Of a DNA stretch of 64,000 nt, positions 52,749-63,237 are shown piece by piece; the first letter of the stretch is position 1; every line of letters begins with the position of its first letter. The DNA is from an uncultured Paracoccaceae bacterium (lineage in GTDB: Bacteria; Pseudomonadota; Alphaproteobacteria; Rhodobacterales; Rhodobacteraceae): positions 1 to 64,000 of the forward strand of contig CANMPD010000002.1 of NCBI GenBank assembly GCA_947499635.1, in the 5' to 3' direction. The position numbers and the translations under genes were made by a program. The notes under the pieces are model-generated. The model searched no databases and was not told the origin of the DNA. It saw only the letters and a program-made list of their open reading frames with translations.

Positions 52749-53909
52749 TTAGGGTATTTCGATCACCTGGACGCTCTGACCTTTAGCCGTCAGCGCAATT
52801 TTGCCCTCGCACAGGCGCAGCGCATCAGCACCGAACACTTCTTTACGCCAGCCGCTCAGTGCGGCGACATCCCGCTCTCCGGCGGCCATCATATCGAGAT
52901 CCGCAGTAGGTGCGATCAATTTGGCCGCGACGCCTGCACTTTCGGATTTTGCCTTGAGTAGCACGCGCAACAGATCCGCCAGCGCGGGGTTAACCTGCAG
53001 GTTGTCTTTGCCACGTGGGGATTGCGGCAGCTGGTCTGCAGGGCAGTCAAGCCCACTTGCCACTGCCTTTAAAATCCCGTCAGCGATCGCACCCTTGCGT
53101 GCCTCGCGAAGCAACAGACGCGACCCACTCAGATCGCTCATGTTTTTAGGTTTGGTCGAAGCCAGTTCAACCAACGCGTCATCTTTGAAAACCCGATTAC
53201 GTGGCACGTTATTCTGCTGTGCATGACTTTCACGAAACGCCGCCAATGCGCGGACAATCGCCAGAAAGCGACCTGAATGGGTGCGTGTTTTGATTCTCTT
53301 CCACGCATCATTCGGGCGCACATCGTAGGTTGCCGGATCTGTCAGAACTTTCAGTTCCTCTCCCAACCAATGTGCCCGGCCATTCGCCTCAAGTTGATCA
53401 CGCAGCGCCTCGTAGATTTTGCGCAAATAAGTAACATCAGCCAGCGCATAGGTCTTTTGGGCATCCGTCAGCGGGCGACGCGACCAATCTGTAAAGCGCG
53501 ACGTCTTATCCAGTCCCTGCTTAACAATCTTACGAACCAAAGTTTCGTAACCAACCTGCTCACCAAAACCACAAACCATCGCAGCCACTTGCGTATCAAA
53601 CAAAGGCTCAGGAAAGACCTGGGCATCGACCCAAAAGATCTCGAGGTCTTGGCGTGCTGCGTGGAAAACCTTGACGACAGATGTATTGCGAAACAGCTCG
53701 TACAAGGGCTCAAGCGACAATCCCTCAGCCAAGGGGTCAACCAAAACAGCGTCTGTTTCCCCGTCTCCACTGTAGGCAAGTTGCACCAGACACAGTTTTG
53801 AATAATAGGTTCGTTCCCGCAGAAACTCTGTATCAACAGTTACATATGGATACTGTGCCGCCACTTTACAAAACTGGCGCAGGTCGTCTGTCTGAGTAAT
53901 CGTTTTCAT
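52749..53909 (-). CDS. rnd: Ribonuclease D
   Basis: A 386-residue 3'-5' exoribonuclease acting in tRNA 3' maturation. DEDDy motifs are visible: VDTEFLRE near residue 20, HAARQDLE, and YALADVTYLRKIYE with the catalytic Tyr/Asp. A helical HRDC domain (RNRVFKDDALVELAS) follows. Length fits RNase D. No partner gene is adjacent. Confidence 0.95.
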   Translation of the reverse strand: MKTITQTDDLRQFCKVAAQYPYVTVDTEFLRERTYYSKLCLVQLAYSGDGETDAVLVDPLAEGLSLEPLYELFRNTSVVKVFHAARQDLEIFWVDAQVFPEPLFDTQVAAMVCGFGEQVGYETLVRKIVKQGLDKTSRFTDWSRRPLTDAQKTYALADVTYLRKIYEALRDQLEANGRAHWLGEELKVLTDPATYDVRPNDAWKRIKTRTHSGRFLAIVRALAAFRESHAQQNNVPRNRVFKDDALVELASTKPKNMSDLSGSRLLLREARKGAIADGILKAVASGLDCPADQLPQSPRGKDNLQVNPALADLLRVLLKAKSESAGVAAKLIAPTADLDMMAAGERDVAALSGWRKEVFGADALRLCEGKIALTAKGQSVQVIEIP

Positions 53910-54005
53910 TAGGGCCGCTTTTTTCTAGCAGTTTACACGGGTTTTTCCGTTGATACTGCGTCACAGCCCGAGTTGCAAACATGTCCCTGTACAGAGGCGA
54001 AAAGG

Positions 54006-54605
54006 CTATGAAAAAGACAGCGGCTCACGATTACCTGCCGCATATCGCGCCAAAACGGCCGGATAGAGTTTGTGTTCCTGCACCAAAACACGCGCAGCGA
54101 GTGTATCCGGAGTGTCGTCCTTGTGAATTGGCACGGTCGCCTGCCCCAAAATAGGGCCGTCATCCAACAAAGGCGTCACTTCGTGAACGGAACATCCATG
54201 CACAGTATCCCCTGCTTCAATTGCACGTGCGTGGGTGTGCAAGCCTTTATACTTGGGCAAAAGCGAGGGATGAATATTCAACATCCGCCCTTGGAATTGG
54301 CCTACAAACCCAGCGGTTAGGACACGCATAAATCCGGCAAGGCACACAATATCGGCACCTGCTGCCAAGATAGGTTTGACCAGTTCCGCTTCAAACGCAG
54401 CCCGATCCTTACCAAACGGTCTGTGATCAACAACAGCCGTGGGCACGCCCATTGTCGCTGCCTTTTGCAAACCACCAGCATCAGCGCTATTGGCCAGCAC
54501 AAGGCAAGGGCGTGCTGCGTGATCAGACCCCATGCTTTCGACGAGCGACACCATATTGGAGCCGCCGCCCGAAATCAGAATCGCAACCTTTTTACGGCTG
54601 CTCAC
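54006..54605 (-). CDS. purN: GAR transformylase
   Basis: A 199-residue enzyme of purine biosynthesis using 10-formyl-THF. It has [12 protein letters not shown], the formyl-binding [13 protein letters not shown] with the conserved Asn and His, and [15 protein letters not shown] with Asp. Its ATG overlaps the stop of purM by 4 bp (ATGA), a translational coupling. Confidence 0.96.
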   Translation of the reverse strand: MSSRKKVAILISGGGSNMVSLVESMGSDHAARPCLVLANSADAGGLQKAATMGVPTAVVDHRPFGKDRAAFEAELVKPILAAGADIVCLAGFMRVLTAGFVGQFQGRMLNIHPSLLPKYKGLHTHARAIEAGDTVHGCSVHEVTPLLDDGPILGQATVPIHKDDTPDTLAARVLVQEHKLYPAVLARYAAGNREPLSFS

Positions 54606-55648
54606 AACAGGGAACCTGAATAACGAATACCTGCACCTTTGGTAACAGTGCCCAAACGCGAAACAGTTTCACCTTCGGCCTCAAGAACGGCAACCAATGC
54701 GTCCGCTTGGTCAGCAGACACAGACAGAATCATGCCAACTCCACAGTTAAAGGTTTTGAGCATTTCACTCTCGGCGATACCGCCCACTTCGGCCAACCAT
54801 GTAAATACAGGTGGGAGCGTCCACGCGTTGAGGTCGATATCTGCACCCAAATCGTCAGGCAGCACTCGTGGCAAGTTTTCGGTCAGACCGCCGCCTGTAA
54901 TATGCGCCAGCGCATGCACACCCCCCGCGCGTACAGCCGCAAGGGCCTGTGTCACATAAAGACGCGTTGGCGTCAGCAGGGCTTCGCCTAATGTACCTTC
55001 GCCAAAAGGACAATCCGCGTCCCATCCAAGACCTGACACCTCAACCAATTTACGCACCAATGAGTAACCGTTCGAGTGCACACCATCAGAGGCCAGACCC
55101 AGCAAAACATCACCCTCGGCAACACCTGCCGGCAGAGCCGTGCCGCGCTCCATCGCGCCCACAGAAAAACCCGCGAGATCGAAATCACCTTTGGGATACA
55201 TACCCGGCATTTCAGCCGTTTCGCCACCAATCAGTGCACAACCGGACCGCACACACCCTTCGGCGATGCCTTCGATAATACGCGCAGCCACATCAGTTTC
55301 CAACTTGCCGGTCGCAAAATAATCTAGGAAAAACAAGGGCTCTGCCCCTTGGCAAACCAAGTCATTCACACACATCGCCACCAGATCGATACCAACGCCA
55401 TCCACAAGGCCAGTGTCGATCGCAATACGCAGCTTAGTCCCTACCCCATCGGTCGCGGCCACAAGGATCGGATCGTTGTAACCTGCGTCTTTGAGATCGA
55501 ATAATGCGCCAAATCCGCCAAGCCCGCTCATCACTCCTGAACGATTGGTGCGTTTCGCCGCCGGTTTAATCCGATCTACAAGCGCATTACCTGCGTCAAT
55601 ATCCACGCCCGCATCTGCGTATGTAAGGCCGTTCTTACCGGTGGTCAT
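54602..55648 (-). CDS. purM: AIR synthetase
   Basis: A 348-residue PurM enzyme that closes the imidazole ring of AIR. It has [46 protein letters not shown] and [12 protein letters not shown], all family blocks. It begins the purM-purN operon. The pathway partners purC-purS-purQ lie about 10 kb away on the same strand. Confidence 0.97.
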   Translation of the reverse strand: MTTGKNGLTYADAGVDIDAGNALVDRIKPAAKRTNRSGVMSGLGGFGALFDLKDAGYNDPILVAATDGVGTKLRIAIDTGLVDGVGIDLVAMCVNDLVCQGAEPLFFLDYFATGKLETDVAARIIEGIAEGCVRSGCALIGGETAEMPGMYPKGDFDLAGFSVGAMERGTALPAGVAEGDVLLGLASDGVHSNGYSLVRKLVEVSGLGWDADCPFGEGTLGEALLTPTRLYVTQALAAVRAGGVHALAHITGGGLTENLPRVLPDDLGADIDLNAWTLPPVFTWLAEVGGIAESEMLKTFNCGVGMILSVSADQADALVAVLEAEGETVSRLGTVTKGAGIRYSGSLL

Positions 55649-55820
55649 CGCCTAAGCTCCTGATTGTAGGTTTGGCCTGCCTTTATCCGAAAGTCAGCCA
55701 GAAGGAAATATATCTTTGCACATGAAAAACCGCAAAGTCACGCTTGGCTAAATTCTTGCAACGAAAATCACCAAATCCTCTTGGCCTTACAGATTCAATC
55801 ATGTAAAAGCCGCCTCACTT

Positions 55821-55896
55821 GGGGGATTAGCTCAACGGTTAGAGCAGAGCGCTCATAACGCTTTGGCTGGGGGTTCAAATCCCTCATCCCCTACCA
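55821..55896 (+). tRNA. tRNA with CAT anticodon (Met elongator or Ile2)
   Basis: GGGGGAT pairs with ATCCCCT (one G.U at the end), anticodon loop CTCATAA, T-arm GGGGGTTCAAATCCCTC, encoded CCA at 55894-55896. It is not initiator-like. CAT could be elongator Met, or Ile2 after lysidine modification; identity elements are not clear enough to choose. Confidence 0.92.
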
Positions 55897-55981
55897 TCCC
55901 ACTTTTCACGTGACCAACCAGGCGAAAGTTCAATCCGCGCTTTCAGCCTTGAGTAATGTATACAACCGACAACCAAAATTG

Positions 55982-56887
55982 TTAACGTGTCTGCAATTTA
56001 CGCGCCTCGATTTTGGCAAGGCTGACCAATTCTTTCATATACGGTTTTTCCGCATCTTCTGTCCGGATCGCGGCGTATAAGCGCCGTGTTATGCCCGATT
56101 TTGTCAACGGCCGGGTTACATAGTCAGAATTGTACTTAACTTCACGCACGACCCAATCCGGCATGACCGACACGCCACGATTAGAGGCCACTAACAATAA
56201 GATAACAGCCGTTAATTCGGCTTGGCGCACCTGTGCAGGCTCAACACCTGCGGGAATCAAAAGCTGCGAAAAGATATCAAGGCGCGTGCGCTCAACCGGA
56301 TACGTAATCAACGTTTGACCCAGGAAGTCTTCGGCTTCGACATAGCTTTTCTGGGCAAGTGGATGCTGTCGTGACGCGACGAATACAGGATTATAGTCGA
56401 ACAATTCGATGAACTGGATACCCTGTGTTTCCTCTGGATCAGAGGAGACCACCAAATCGACGTCCTCCCGTAACAGTGCAGGCAATGCATCAAAAGCAAG
56501 ACCTGGGCGAATATCCACATCAACATCGCCCCACGCTTTGCGAAACTCCTCTAAAACTGGAAACAGCCACTCGAAACAGGCATGACATTCGATGGCAATA
56601 TGCATCCGGCCAGCCTTGCCATCACGCACTGCGGCAAATTCGGCCTGCATAGCCTCCACCTGAGGAAGAACCTGTTCTGCAAGACGCAGCAAACGCAGCC
56701 CAGCCGCAGATAGCTTCATCGGCTTAGAACGGCGCAAAAACAACTCAACCCCTGCCTGTTCCTCTAATCCCTTGATTTGATGAGACAATGCAGATTGCGT
56801 AATGTTCAAGTGATCCGCAGCCCGGGCCAGCCCACCTGATTCATGAATGGCTTTAATGGTTCGCAGATGGCGAAATTCGATATGCAT
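55982..56887 (-). CDS. metR: MetR-type LysR regulator
   Basis: A 301-residue LysR-family activator. The HTH domain is HLRTIKAIHESGGLARAADH with LNITQSALSHQIKGLE; the effector region starts RMHIAIECHACFEWLFPVLE, which is specific to MetR, the homocysteine-responsive activator of methionine genes. It is divergent from metF across 109 bp that hold a MetR-like dyad. Likely targets are metF and perhaps the bmt genes. Confidence 0.92.
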   Translation of the reverse strand: MHIEFRHLRTIKAIHESGGLARAADHLNITQSALSHQIKGLEEQAGVELFLRRSKPMKLSAAGLRLLRLAEQVLPQVEAMQAEFAAVRDGKAGRMHIAIECHACFEWLFPVLEEFRKAWGDVDVDIRPGLAFDALPALLREDVDLVVSSDPEETQGIQFIELFDYNPVFVASRQHPLAQKSYVEAEDFLGQTLITYPVERTRLDIFSQLLIPAGVEPAQVRQAELTAVILLLVASNRGVSVMPDWVVREVKYNSDYVTRPLTKSGITRRLYAAIRTEDAEKPYMKELVSLAKIEARKLQTR

Positions 56888-56920
56888 ACCAGTGTTGGCC
56901 TCATGTTAGTGTTGAGAATT

Positions 56921-56935
56921 ATGAATTAGCCTCAT
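56921..56935. promoter_or_regulatory. MetR-like dyad between metR and metF
   Basis: ATGAATTAGCCTCAT has outer arms ATGA/TCAT and matches the MetR consensus TGAA-N5-TTCA with a single change (CTCA). It lies about 60 bp before metF and 34 bp before metR, a fitting place for an activator/autoregulator. Confidence 0.5.
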
Positions 56936-56996
56936 TACTATTTATGTGCAATAGTGTCGCTAAGATTACCCAATATGTCGCTGTAGGAGCAAAACC

Positions 56997-57872
56997 GTGA
57001 GCACACAGACCCCAGAGATTTCGCTTGAATTCTTTCCACCTCAGAATCTTGAGGCGTCTTTCCGGCTGTGGGACACAATGCAAACCCTTGCCCCTCTTGA
57101 TCCACGTTTTGTCTCGGTCACCTATGGTGCTGGGGGAACGACGCGCGAACTAACCCGTGATGCCGTCACCACATTACACAAAAACTCAGGTCTCAAAGTT
57201 GCCGCGCATTTAACCTGCGTATCTGCGACCAAAGCCGAAACCATGGCAATTGCTGACGAATATGCAGCCGCGGGCATCACCGATATCGTTGCTCTGCGTG
57301 GTGATCCGCCCAAGGGAACCGGCGCGTTCGTCCCTCATCCTGATGGATTCGTCTCCTCTATTGATTTAATCGAATCACTTGCGGCAACTGGAAAGTTCAA
57401 TATCCGCGTTGGCGCCTACCCCGAAGCACATCCCGAAAGCCCATCCCAAGCAGCCAATGTTGAATGGCTCAAGCGCAAATTCGATGCAGGCGCAACCGAA
57501 GCCCTGACCCAGTTCTTTTTTGAGGCCGACAGCTTTTTCCGCTTCCGCGATGCATGTGCTGCCGCGGGAATAGACACCAGCAAAATCATCCCTGGTATCT
57601 TGCCAATTGAAAATTGGACGGGCGTACGCCGCTTTGCCAGTGCTTGCGGAACCACAATACCTGCATGGCTAGACGATGCCTTTGCAAAAGCTGGTCGTGA
57701 CGGGCGCAGCGACCTGCTGGCAACCGCGCTATGTTCAGAGCTGTGTACGGATCTTATCGAAGGCGGTGTGGAAAAACTGCATTTTTACACATTGAACCGT
57801 CCAGAATTAACGCGTGATGTGTGTTTTGCATTGGGCATCACCCCGAAAAACCAGTTTAGAAACGTCGCATAA
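56997..57872 (+). CDS. metF: Methylenetetrahydrofolate reductase
   Basis: A 291-residue flavoprotein producing 5-methyl-THF, the methyl donor for methionine synthase. ISLEFFPP holds the catalytic Glu; TYGAGGTTRE, IVALRGDPPKG and ITQFFFEAD-like LTQFFFEADSFF are family blocks. Starts at GTG 56997 with TAGGAGC upstream. It is divergent from metR, and the split methionine synthase genes lie 5-10 kb upstream. Its last 17 bp overlap the end of the converging DUF2235 gene. Confidence 0.96.
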   Translation: MSTQTPEISLEFFPPQNLEASFRLWDTMQTLAPLDPRFVSVTYGAGGTTRELTRDAVTTLHKNSGLKVAAHLTCVSATKAETMAIADEYAAAGITDIVALRGDPPKGTGAFVPHPDGFVSSIDLIESLAATGKFNIRVGAYPEAHPESPSQAANVEWLKRKFDAGATEALTQFFFEADSFFRFRDACAAAGIDTSKIIPGILPIENWTGVRRFASACGTTIPAWLDDAFAKAGRDGRSDLLATALCSELCTDLIEGGVEKLHFYTLNRPELTRDVCFALGITPKNQFRNVA

Positions 57873-59010
57873 GCAGATCACTGCCGCGACCACTCCATTT
57901 TCGCACGCACTGCCAAACCCTAAAAAGAAAAGGTGTTCGCGCATGATTTTTTTGCGCGACACTGCCGTGAACACGTTCACTGGGGTCCTTACCAACCTGT
58001 CGACGTGACCGGATAAAAAACACTTTAGCCCAACCGGCCCACCCCCCGATAGATGGTGCATTTGGATCCACCGGAAACCTCATACGCCAATCCAGCGGCA
58101 AGGGCAGCCCACATCCCTCGGCACGGGCCAGCATCCAAACCAGCGATAAATTCGCCAACGGTCGCGCCTCTTCTTTGACCCCGAGTTGCCCACCGACATC
58201 CCCATGCGTGCCGCGAAACCAAACCTGTGCAACCCGACCGCGAAACTCTTGGGTGTCTTCCCAAAGAACAGGACTAAAGGCCTGCCGTGTCTCGTCTATC
58301 GCCAGGGCATGAAACCCGTTTTTCACACAGGACCCTAGCTTGTGATCATGAAACGCATGATTATGGTCTCTCCAACGTCCCCAAAGTGGGATCCGCCACC
58401 CTAACGCTTTGACCGTATCCCAGACACCGATCATCTCAACCTCTAGGGTTGCGTGGCAAAACTGGTCGCGAAACTGCATCGCGCTCTGTGGGCTATTGGG
58501 ATGTTGGTAGTGACGATAAGCGGTCTGAATGTTGCGCTCTGTCGCATGGTGTTGCGTCAAAAGCCCGACGCGTTCTAAAACACCTGCAAGAGAGCGCACC
58601 GCATAGCCCCCCCGCGAATAACCAATCAGGTAAATGCGATCACCAGGCTTGTAACGCGAGGCAAGGTAACCATATGCGCGTCGGATCTGGCGGTTGATAC
58701 CTCGACCAACAAGAACATCCGCCGTTTCACGCCATGTGGTCCATTGCACACCAGCTTCGTAATAGACCGACACGTGCCCATTCATTTCGCGACATAACTT
58801 ATAGGTCAGCCCTGCATGGGTTTCATTGCCGTGCTCAAGCGAGGACATCGTCCCATCTAAGATAATGACATGACACACTGGGCCGCGCTGTGTCGTCTCT
58901 GCCGAGTGCTCTGCCACAAAGGGACCACGCACGATACGTAAGAGCTTGTTGCCTAGCCTCCGGACGACCATCGGTGCGCGTCTCCTCCCTGATCTTAACC
59001 CTACCAACAC
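57856..59010 (-). CDS. DUF2235 hydrolase-like protein
   Basis: A 384-residue alpha/beta-hydrolase-like protein of the DUF2235 family. HVIILDGTMSSLEHGNETHA is the first block, IYLIGYSRGGYAVRSLAG the nucleophile elbow with Ser in GYSRGG, and EMIGVWDTVKALG and FRGTHGDVGGQ carry candidate Asp and His. DUF2235 includes Tle1-type phospholipases of type VI secretion systems, but no T6SS gene is here, so a housekeeping hydrolase is as likely. It is a single gene; Met14 (58971) is another possible start. Confidence 0.8.
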   Translation of the reverse strand: MLVGLRSGRRRAPMVVRRLGNKLLRIVRGPFVAEHSAETTQRGPVCHVIILDGTMSSLEHGNETHAGLTYKLCREMNGHVSVYYEAGVQWTTWRETADVLVGRGINRQIRRAYGYLASRYKPGDRIYLIGYSRGGYAVRSLAGVLERVGLLTQHHATERNIQTAYRHYQHPNSPQSAMQFRDQFCHATLEVEMIGVWDTVKALGWRIPLWGRWRDHNHAFHDHKLGSCVKNGFHALAIDETRQAFSPVLWEDTQEFRGRVAQVWFRGTHGDVGGQLGVKEEARPLANLSLVWMLARAEGCGLPLPLDWRMRFPVDPNAPSIGGWAGWAKVFFIRSRRQVGKDPSERVHGSVAQKNHARTPFLFRVWQCVRKWSGRGSDLLMRRF

Positions 59011-59103
59011 TCACTCAGGCCAGCAGTGTCGTTTAAGGTCTCATCAATTACTTTCGATATCGTAACCCATCAGAGCCCACATACCCACAGTAAGGCAACT
59101 GAC

Positions 59104-59131
59104 CTTTTGATCAGGGTTCTGTGATCAAAAG
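59104..59131. repeat. Perfect inverted repeat before valS
   Basis: CTTTTGATCA (59104-59113) and TGATCAAAAG (59122-59131) are exact reverse complements around an 8-nt loop, about 290 bp upstream of valS. The gap 59011-59420 holds no gene. The dyad may stop transcription from either side or bind a regulator. Confidence 0.6.
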
Positions 59132-59420
59132 AAAAGCGACCCTCTTCTTTAGGTGAATTTAACACAAGACGGACACTCTATCTGAGATGCCGATGGACAC
59201 AGAGCCGTGGTGAAAATCAGTCATCCGATCAGGTTAGAGGCACAAGATGTCGATTTGATCGGATGCACGACCTTCGTTTCAAACACGGGTCAAACACAAC
59301 ACCGGTCAAAGTCAAAGCAAACACAGGGTTTTCCTTCCTCTCGCCATTCGCTATTGGATAAAAAACGCCACGACAGGCAGGACAAAGACCACGTATGCGC
59401 GTGTGACAGAGGATAGACCC

Positions 59421-62351
59421 ATGGCTATGGAAAAAAGTTTTAACGCTGCCGAGGCGGAGAGCCGCCTGTTTGACGCTTGGGAAAAAGCCGGCTGCTTTAC
59501 CGCTGGCGCCAACGCCAAGCCCGAAGCCTCCACCTATTGCATCATGATCCCGCCCCCCAATGTGACAGGCGTGCTGCACATGGGCCATGCGTTCAATAAC
59601 ACGCTGCAAGATATCCTAATCCGCTGGAAGCGCATGCAGGGGTTTGACACCCTGTGGCAACCCGGTTGTGACCACGCAGGCATCGCCACCCAGATGGTTG
59701 TCGAACGTGAGTTGGGGAAAGAGGGCAAGAAACGCACTGACTTCACGCGCGACGAATTCTTGTCCAAAATCTGGGATTGGAAATCGCAATCCGGCGGCAC
59801 GATCATCAATCAGCTAAAGCGCCTTGGTGCATCCTGCGATTTTGACCGCACCGCATTTACGATGTCCGGCGCACCAAACGCCCCCGAAGGCGAAGACGGC
59901 AATTTCCACGAGGCCGTGATCAAAGTGTTTGTTGAAATGTACAACAAAGGCCTGATCTATCGCGGCAAGCGTCTGGTCAACTGGGACCCCCATTTCGAGA
60001 CTGCGATTTCGGATCTTGAAGTCGAAAATATCGAAAACCCCGGCCATATGTGGCACTTTAAATATCCGCTCGCCGATGGTGCGACCTATACCTATGTCGA
60101 AAAAGACGAAGACGGGAATGTCACGCTTGAGGAAGTGCGTGACTATATTTCCATCGCCACCACCCGCCCCGAGACAATGTTGGGCGACGGCGCGGTTGCG
60201 GTGCATGCAGACGACGAACGTTATGCGCCCATCGTGGGCAAGCTTTGCGAAATTCCGGTCGGCCCCAAAGAACACCGCCGCCTGATCCCGATCATCACCG
60301 ATGAATACCCGGACATGAATTTCGGCTCGGGTGCCGTGAAAATCACCGGCGCGCATGACTTCAATGACTATCAGGTCGCCAAGCGCGGTGGCCTGCCGAT
60401 GTACCGCTTGATGGATACCAAAGGTGCGATGCGGGCCGACGGCGCCCCCTATGCACAAGAGGCTGCCAAGGCGCAGGCCCATGCCAAGGGTGCAAATTTC
60501 ACCGAGGCCGAAGTTGACGCGATCAATCTGGTCCCCGAAGATTTCCGTGGCTTGGACCGTTTCGAGGCCCGCAAGCTGGTGATCGAACAAATCACCGCCG
60601 AAGGTCTGGCCGTAATGACCACGGCGACCAAGACCGTCAAAGACGATGATGGCAACGAGACCGAGATTTCTGAGACCGTGCCAATGGTCGAAAACAAACC
60701 CATCATGCAGCCTTTTGGCGACCGTTCCAAAGTCATCATCGAGCCGATGCTGACCGACCAATGGTTCGTCGACGCCGAGAAAATCGTCACCCCCGCACTG
60801 GACGCGGTGCGCGATGGCACAGTTAAGATCCTGCCAGAAAGCGGCGAGAAAACATACTACCATTGGCTGGAAAACATCGAGCCATGGTGCATCTCGCGCC
60901 AGCTCTGGTGGGGCCATCAGATCCCGGTTTGGTTTGACGCCGACGGCAACCAATATTGTGCACCAAACGAAGCAGAAGCGCAGGCACAAGCTGGCGCAGA
61001 TGTCACGCTCACACGCGACCCTGACGTGCTCGACACATGGTTCTCCTCCGGCCTTTGGCCCATTGGCACACTTGGCTGGCCGGAATGGTCAGAGGAGACA
61101 TCGAAATACTTCCCGACCTCGACGCTGGTCACCGGCCAGGACATCCTATTCTTTTGGGTGGCGCGGATGATGATGATGCAGCTGGCTGTTGTGGATCAGG
61201 TACCATTCGACACCGTCTATCTGCATGGCCTTGTGCGTGACGCCAAGGGCAAGAAGATGTCGAAATCTACCGGAAACGTCATCGACCCACTTGATATCAT
61301 TGACGAATATGGCGCGGACGCACTGCGCTTTACCAATGCGGCGATGGCCAGCCTTGGTGGTGTGCTTAAGCTCGATATGAAACGGATCGAGGGCTATCGC
61401 AACTTTGTCACCAAGATCTGGCAAGCGTCGTCTTATGGTGACAGTCAGATTGACGCCTTCAGCGCCGAACGTGGTGCTGAGCCCCCCAAGGCCACCCTGC
61501 CCCTCAACCGTTGGATCATCGGCGAGGTTGCGAAACTGCGCGAAGAAGTCGACGCCGCCTTTGAGGGCTTTCGCTTTAACGATGCGGCCAATGGAATGTA
61601 TTCCTTCTTCTGGAACACCTTCTGCGCGCGCTATCTAGAATTCACCAAACCTGTGTTCCATGGCGACGATCAGGCCGCCAAGGATGAAACACAGGCGGTT
61701 TATGCTTGGGCTGTCGACCAGTCTTTGATCATGATGCATCCGATCATGCCCTTTGTCACCGAAGAGATCTGGAACGTCACCGCAGGACGTGGCGTCAAAA
61801 CAGCAGACGCCTCCCAGATGTTGGCCCATGCGGATTGGCCGACATATACGGCCGCCGATTTGGTGGATGCCGAGGCCGAAGCGGAAATGAACTGGGTCAT
61901 CGCCGTCATCGACAATACGCGTTCAGCCCGTGCACAGCTCAACGTGCCGGCGGGGGCAATCGTCCCTATGGTCAGCACAGAAATGGACGCGGCAGCAACA
62001 TCCTATTGGGAGCGCAACGCAGCCTTGATCCAGCGTTTTGCCCGTATTGAGAGCCTCAGCAAAGTTGATGCAATGCCCAAAGGTTGTATTTCGATCGCCG
62101 CACCGGGCGCGAGCTTTGGCCTGCCACTCGCCGATGTCATTGATGTTGCCGCCGAAAAAGCGCGCCAAGAAAAGAACCTTGGTAAGTTGGCCAAAGAATT
62201 GGGTGGACTGCGTGGGCGGTTGAAGAACCCAAAATTTGCGGCCTCCGCCCCAGAAGAGGTGGTCGCGGAGGCGCGCGAAAATTTGGCGCTGCGCGAAGAA
62301 GAAGAAAGCCGCATCAAAGAGGCACTCGCACGCCTCGCTGAAATCGACTGA
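59421..62351 (+). CDS. valS: Valyl-tRNA synthetase
   Basis: A 976-residue class I synthetase. HMGH (HIGH-type) is at residues 53-56 in [16 protein letters not shown], the editing domain has [16 protein letters not shown], the KMSKS motif is [11 protein letters not shown], and a C-terminal coiled coil ([20 protein letters not shown]) binds tRNA. About 60 residues in the editing region ([30 protein letters not shown]) form a longer loop than in E. coli. The ATG at 59421 has GAGGAT 8 bp upstream; the in-frame GTG at 59403 is less likely. Confidence 0.97.
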   Translation: MAMEKSFNAAEAESRLFDAWEKAGCFTAGANAKPEASTYCIMIPPPNVTGVLHMGHAFNNTLQDILIRWKRMQGFDTLWQPGCDHAGIATQMVVERELGKEGKKRTDFTRDEFLSKIWDWKSQSGGTIINQLKRLGASCDFDRTAFTMSGAPNAPEGEDGNFHEAVIKVFVEMYNKGLIYRGKRLVNWDPHFETAISDLEVENIENPGHMWHFKYPLADGATYTYVEKDEDGNVTLEEVRDYISIATTRPETMLGDGAVAVHADDERYAPIVGKLCEIPVGPKEHRRLIPIITDEYPDMNFGSGAVKITGAHDFNDYQVAKRGGLPMYRLMDTKGAMRADGAPYAQEAAKAQAHAKGANFTEAEVDAINLVPEDFRGLDRFEARKLVIEQITAEGLAVMTTATKTVKDDDGNETEISETVPMVENKPIMQPFGDRSKVIIEPMLTDQWFVDAEKIVTPALDAVRDGTVKILPESGEKTYYHWLENIEPWCISRQLWWGHQIPVWFDADGNQYCAPNEAEAQAQAGADVTLTRDPDVLDTWFSSGLWPIGTLGWPEWSEETSKYFPTSTLVTGQDILFFWVARMMMMQLAVVDQVPFDTVYLHGLVRDAKGKKMSKSTGNVIDPLDIIDEYGADALRFTNAAMASLGGVLKLDMKRIEGYRNFVTKIWQASSYGDSQIDAFSAERGAEPPKATLPLNRWIIGEVAKLREEVDAAFEGFRFNDAANGMYSFFWNTFCARYLEFTKPVFHGDDQAAKDETQAVYAWAVDQSLIMMHPIMPFVTEEIWNVTAGRGVKTADASQMLAHADWPTYTAADLVDAEAEAEMNWVIAVIDNTRSARAQLNVPAGAIVPMVSTEMDAAATSYWERNAALIQRFARIESLSKVDAMPKGCISIAAPGASFGLPLADVIDVAAEKARQEKNLGKLAKELGGLRGRLKNPKFAASAPEEVVAEARENLALREEEESRIKEALARLAEID

Positions 62352-62392
62352 GCGACATAGACTGAGCGAAATCAGAGCGATCAAATCCACAT

Positions 62393-62423
62393 AAGCCCGC
62401 AGCACAGCTTTTTCTGCGGGCTT
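62393..62423 (+). terminator. Terminator after valS
   Basis: AAGCCCGCAG pairs with CTGCGGGCTT over an 11-nt loop containing a T5 run; about 40 bp past the valS stop. The T-tract after the stem is weak. An AT-only palindrome-like stretch follows at 62439-62460. Confidence 0.7.
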
Positions 62424-62567
62424 AAACCGTAAAACGAGCGTATATATTAATATATATGCGAGATACGGTTAATTTTAGCACTTTCTGCATGCGCAAACGA
62501 TTGCCAAATCCGTTAATCTCGTTCAGCTTAGTGCTGGGGAGACCGTCTTGGTAAATTACACCCCAAT

Positions 62568-62578
62568 TTAAAGCTGTA
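62568..62578 (+). repeat. Shared upstream motif of the terB pair, copy 1
   Basis: TTAAAGCTGTA occurs here and again at 63141-63151, 92 and 87 bp before the respective ATG. The nearly equal distance suggests a duplicated promoter or leader element kept with the paralogues. Confidence 0.4.
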
Positions 62579-62669
62579 GACGTTCGAGCATTAAGATTGG
62601 ACGTATATTAAAACGTAAACATCTATGCATTTTCGCGTGGAATAAGGCCCTTGGCGCTGGAGTGATTGA

Positions 62670-63140
62670 ATGTTGAAAACCTTCTTTCAGGCTTTCCGCC
62701 CGACTGAGACACAACGCCTGCCTGATCCTGATGCAGAGTTGGCGCTCGGGGCTTTGTTGGTCAGAGTCGCGAAATCTGACCGCGACTATAAGTTGGAAGA
62801 AATCAGTCTGATTGATCGCACTTTGGCGCGGCTCTACAAACATAATGTACTGCAAGCTGCAAAGCTTCGGGCGACTTGCGAGAAATTGCATGCTGCGGCT
62901 CCTGAAACAGATACTTTTGCCCGCCTGATCCGCGAAACCACTGATTTAAAATCCCGCCTCGCGGCCTTGGATGCTTTGTGGGAAATTGTCTTGGCAGACA
63001 AAAACGAACACCCTTGGGAAATTGAAATCGTAAAAGACACATGTAAGGCAATGGGGTTGTCCGAACTGGACAATAAACGCGCACGCGCCAAGGCCCTTGA
63101 AAAATTTGGTGCGCATATCGAACACGCATCGCCTAACTGA
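62670..63140 (+). CDS. TerB-like protein (first of a pair)
   Basis: A 156-residue helical protein with the TerB pattern: LALGALLVRVAKSDRDYKLE then EISLIDRTLARLY, and a second repeat ALDALWEIVLADKNEHPWEI, with acidic residues at the metal-binding positions. TerB proteins take part in tellurite and general stress responses; biochemical roles are uncertain. The next gene is a paralogue, and both are preceded by a shared 11-bp motif (see 62568 and 63141). Confidence 0.88.
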   Translation: MLKTFFQAFRPTETQRLPDPDAELALGALLVRVAKSDRDYKLEEISLIDRTLARLYKHNVLQAAKLRATCEKLHAAAPETDTFARLIRETTDLKSRLAALDALWEIVLADKNEHPWEIEIVKDTCKAMGLSELDNKRARAKALEKFGAHIEHASPN

Positions 63141-63151
63141 TTAAAGCTGTA
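63141..63151 (+). repeat. Shared upstream motif of the terB pair, copy 2
   Basis: Second copy of TTAAAGCTGTA, immediately after the first terB-like gene; a third near copy (TAAAGCTATAGACC) follows at about 63157. Confidence 0.4.
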
Positions 63152-63237
63152 AATATAAAGCTATAGACCAAAACCTACATAGGATTTAATTCGAGACTTC
63201 GGTCCATAAATCCACCGCAAGAAGTAAGGAACACATA

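Noticed and set aside
57856-59010. Type VI secretion effector
   Set aside because: DUF2235 includes such effectors, but there is no VgrG, immunity or secretion gene around it.
59814-60989. 391-codon open frame antisense to valS
   Set aside because: It mirrors valS throughout, has no recognisable domain, and arises from codon bias in the true gene.
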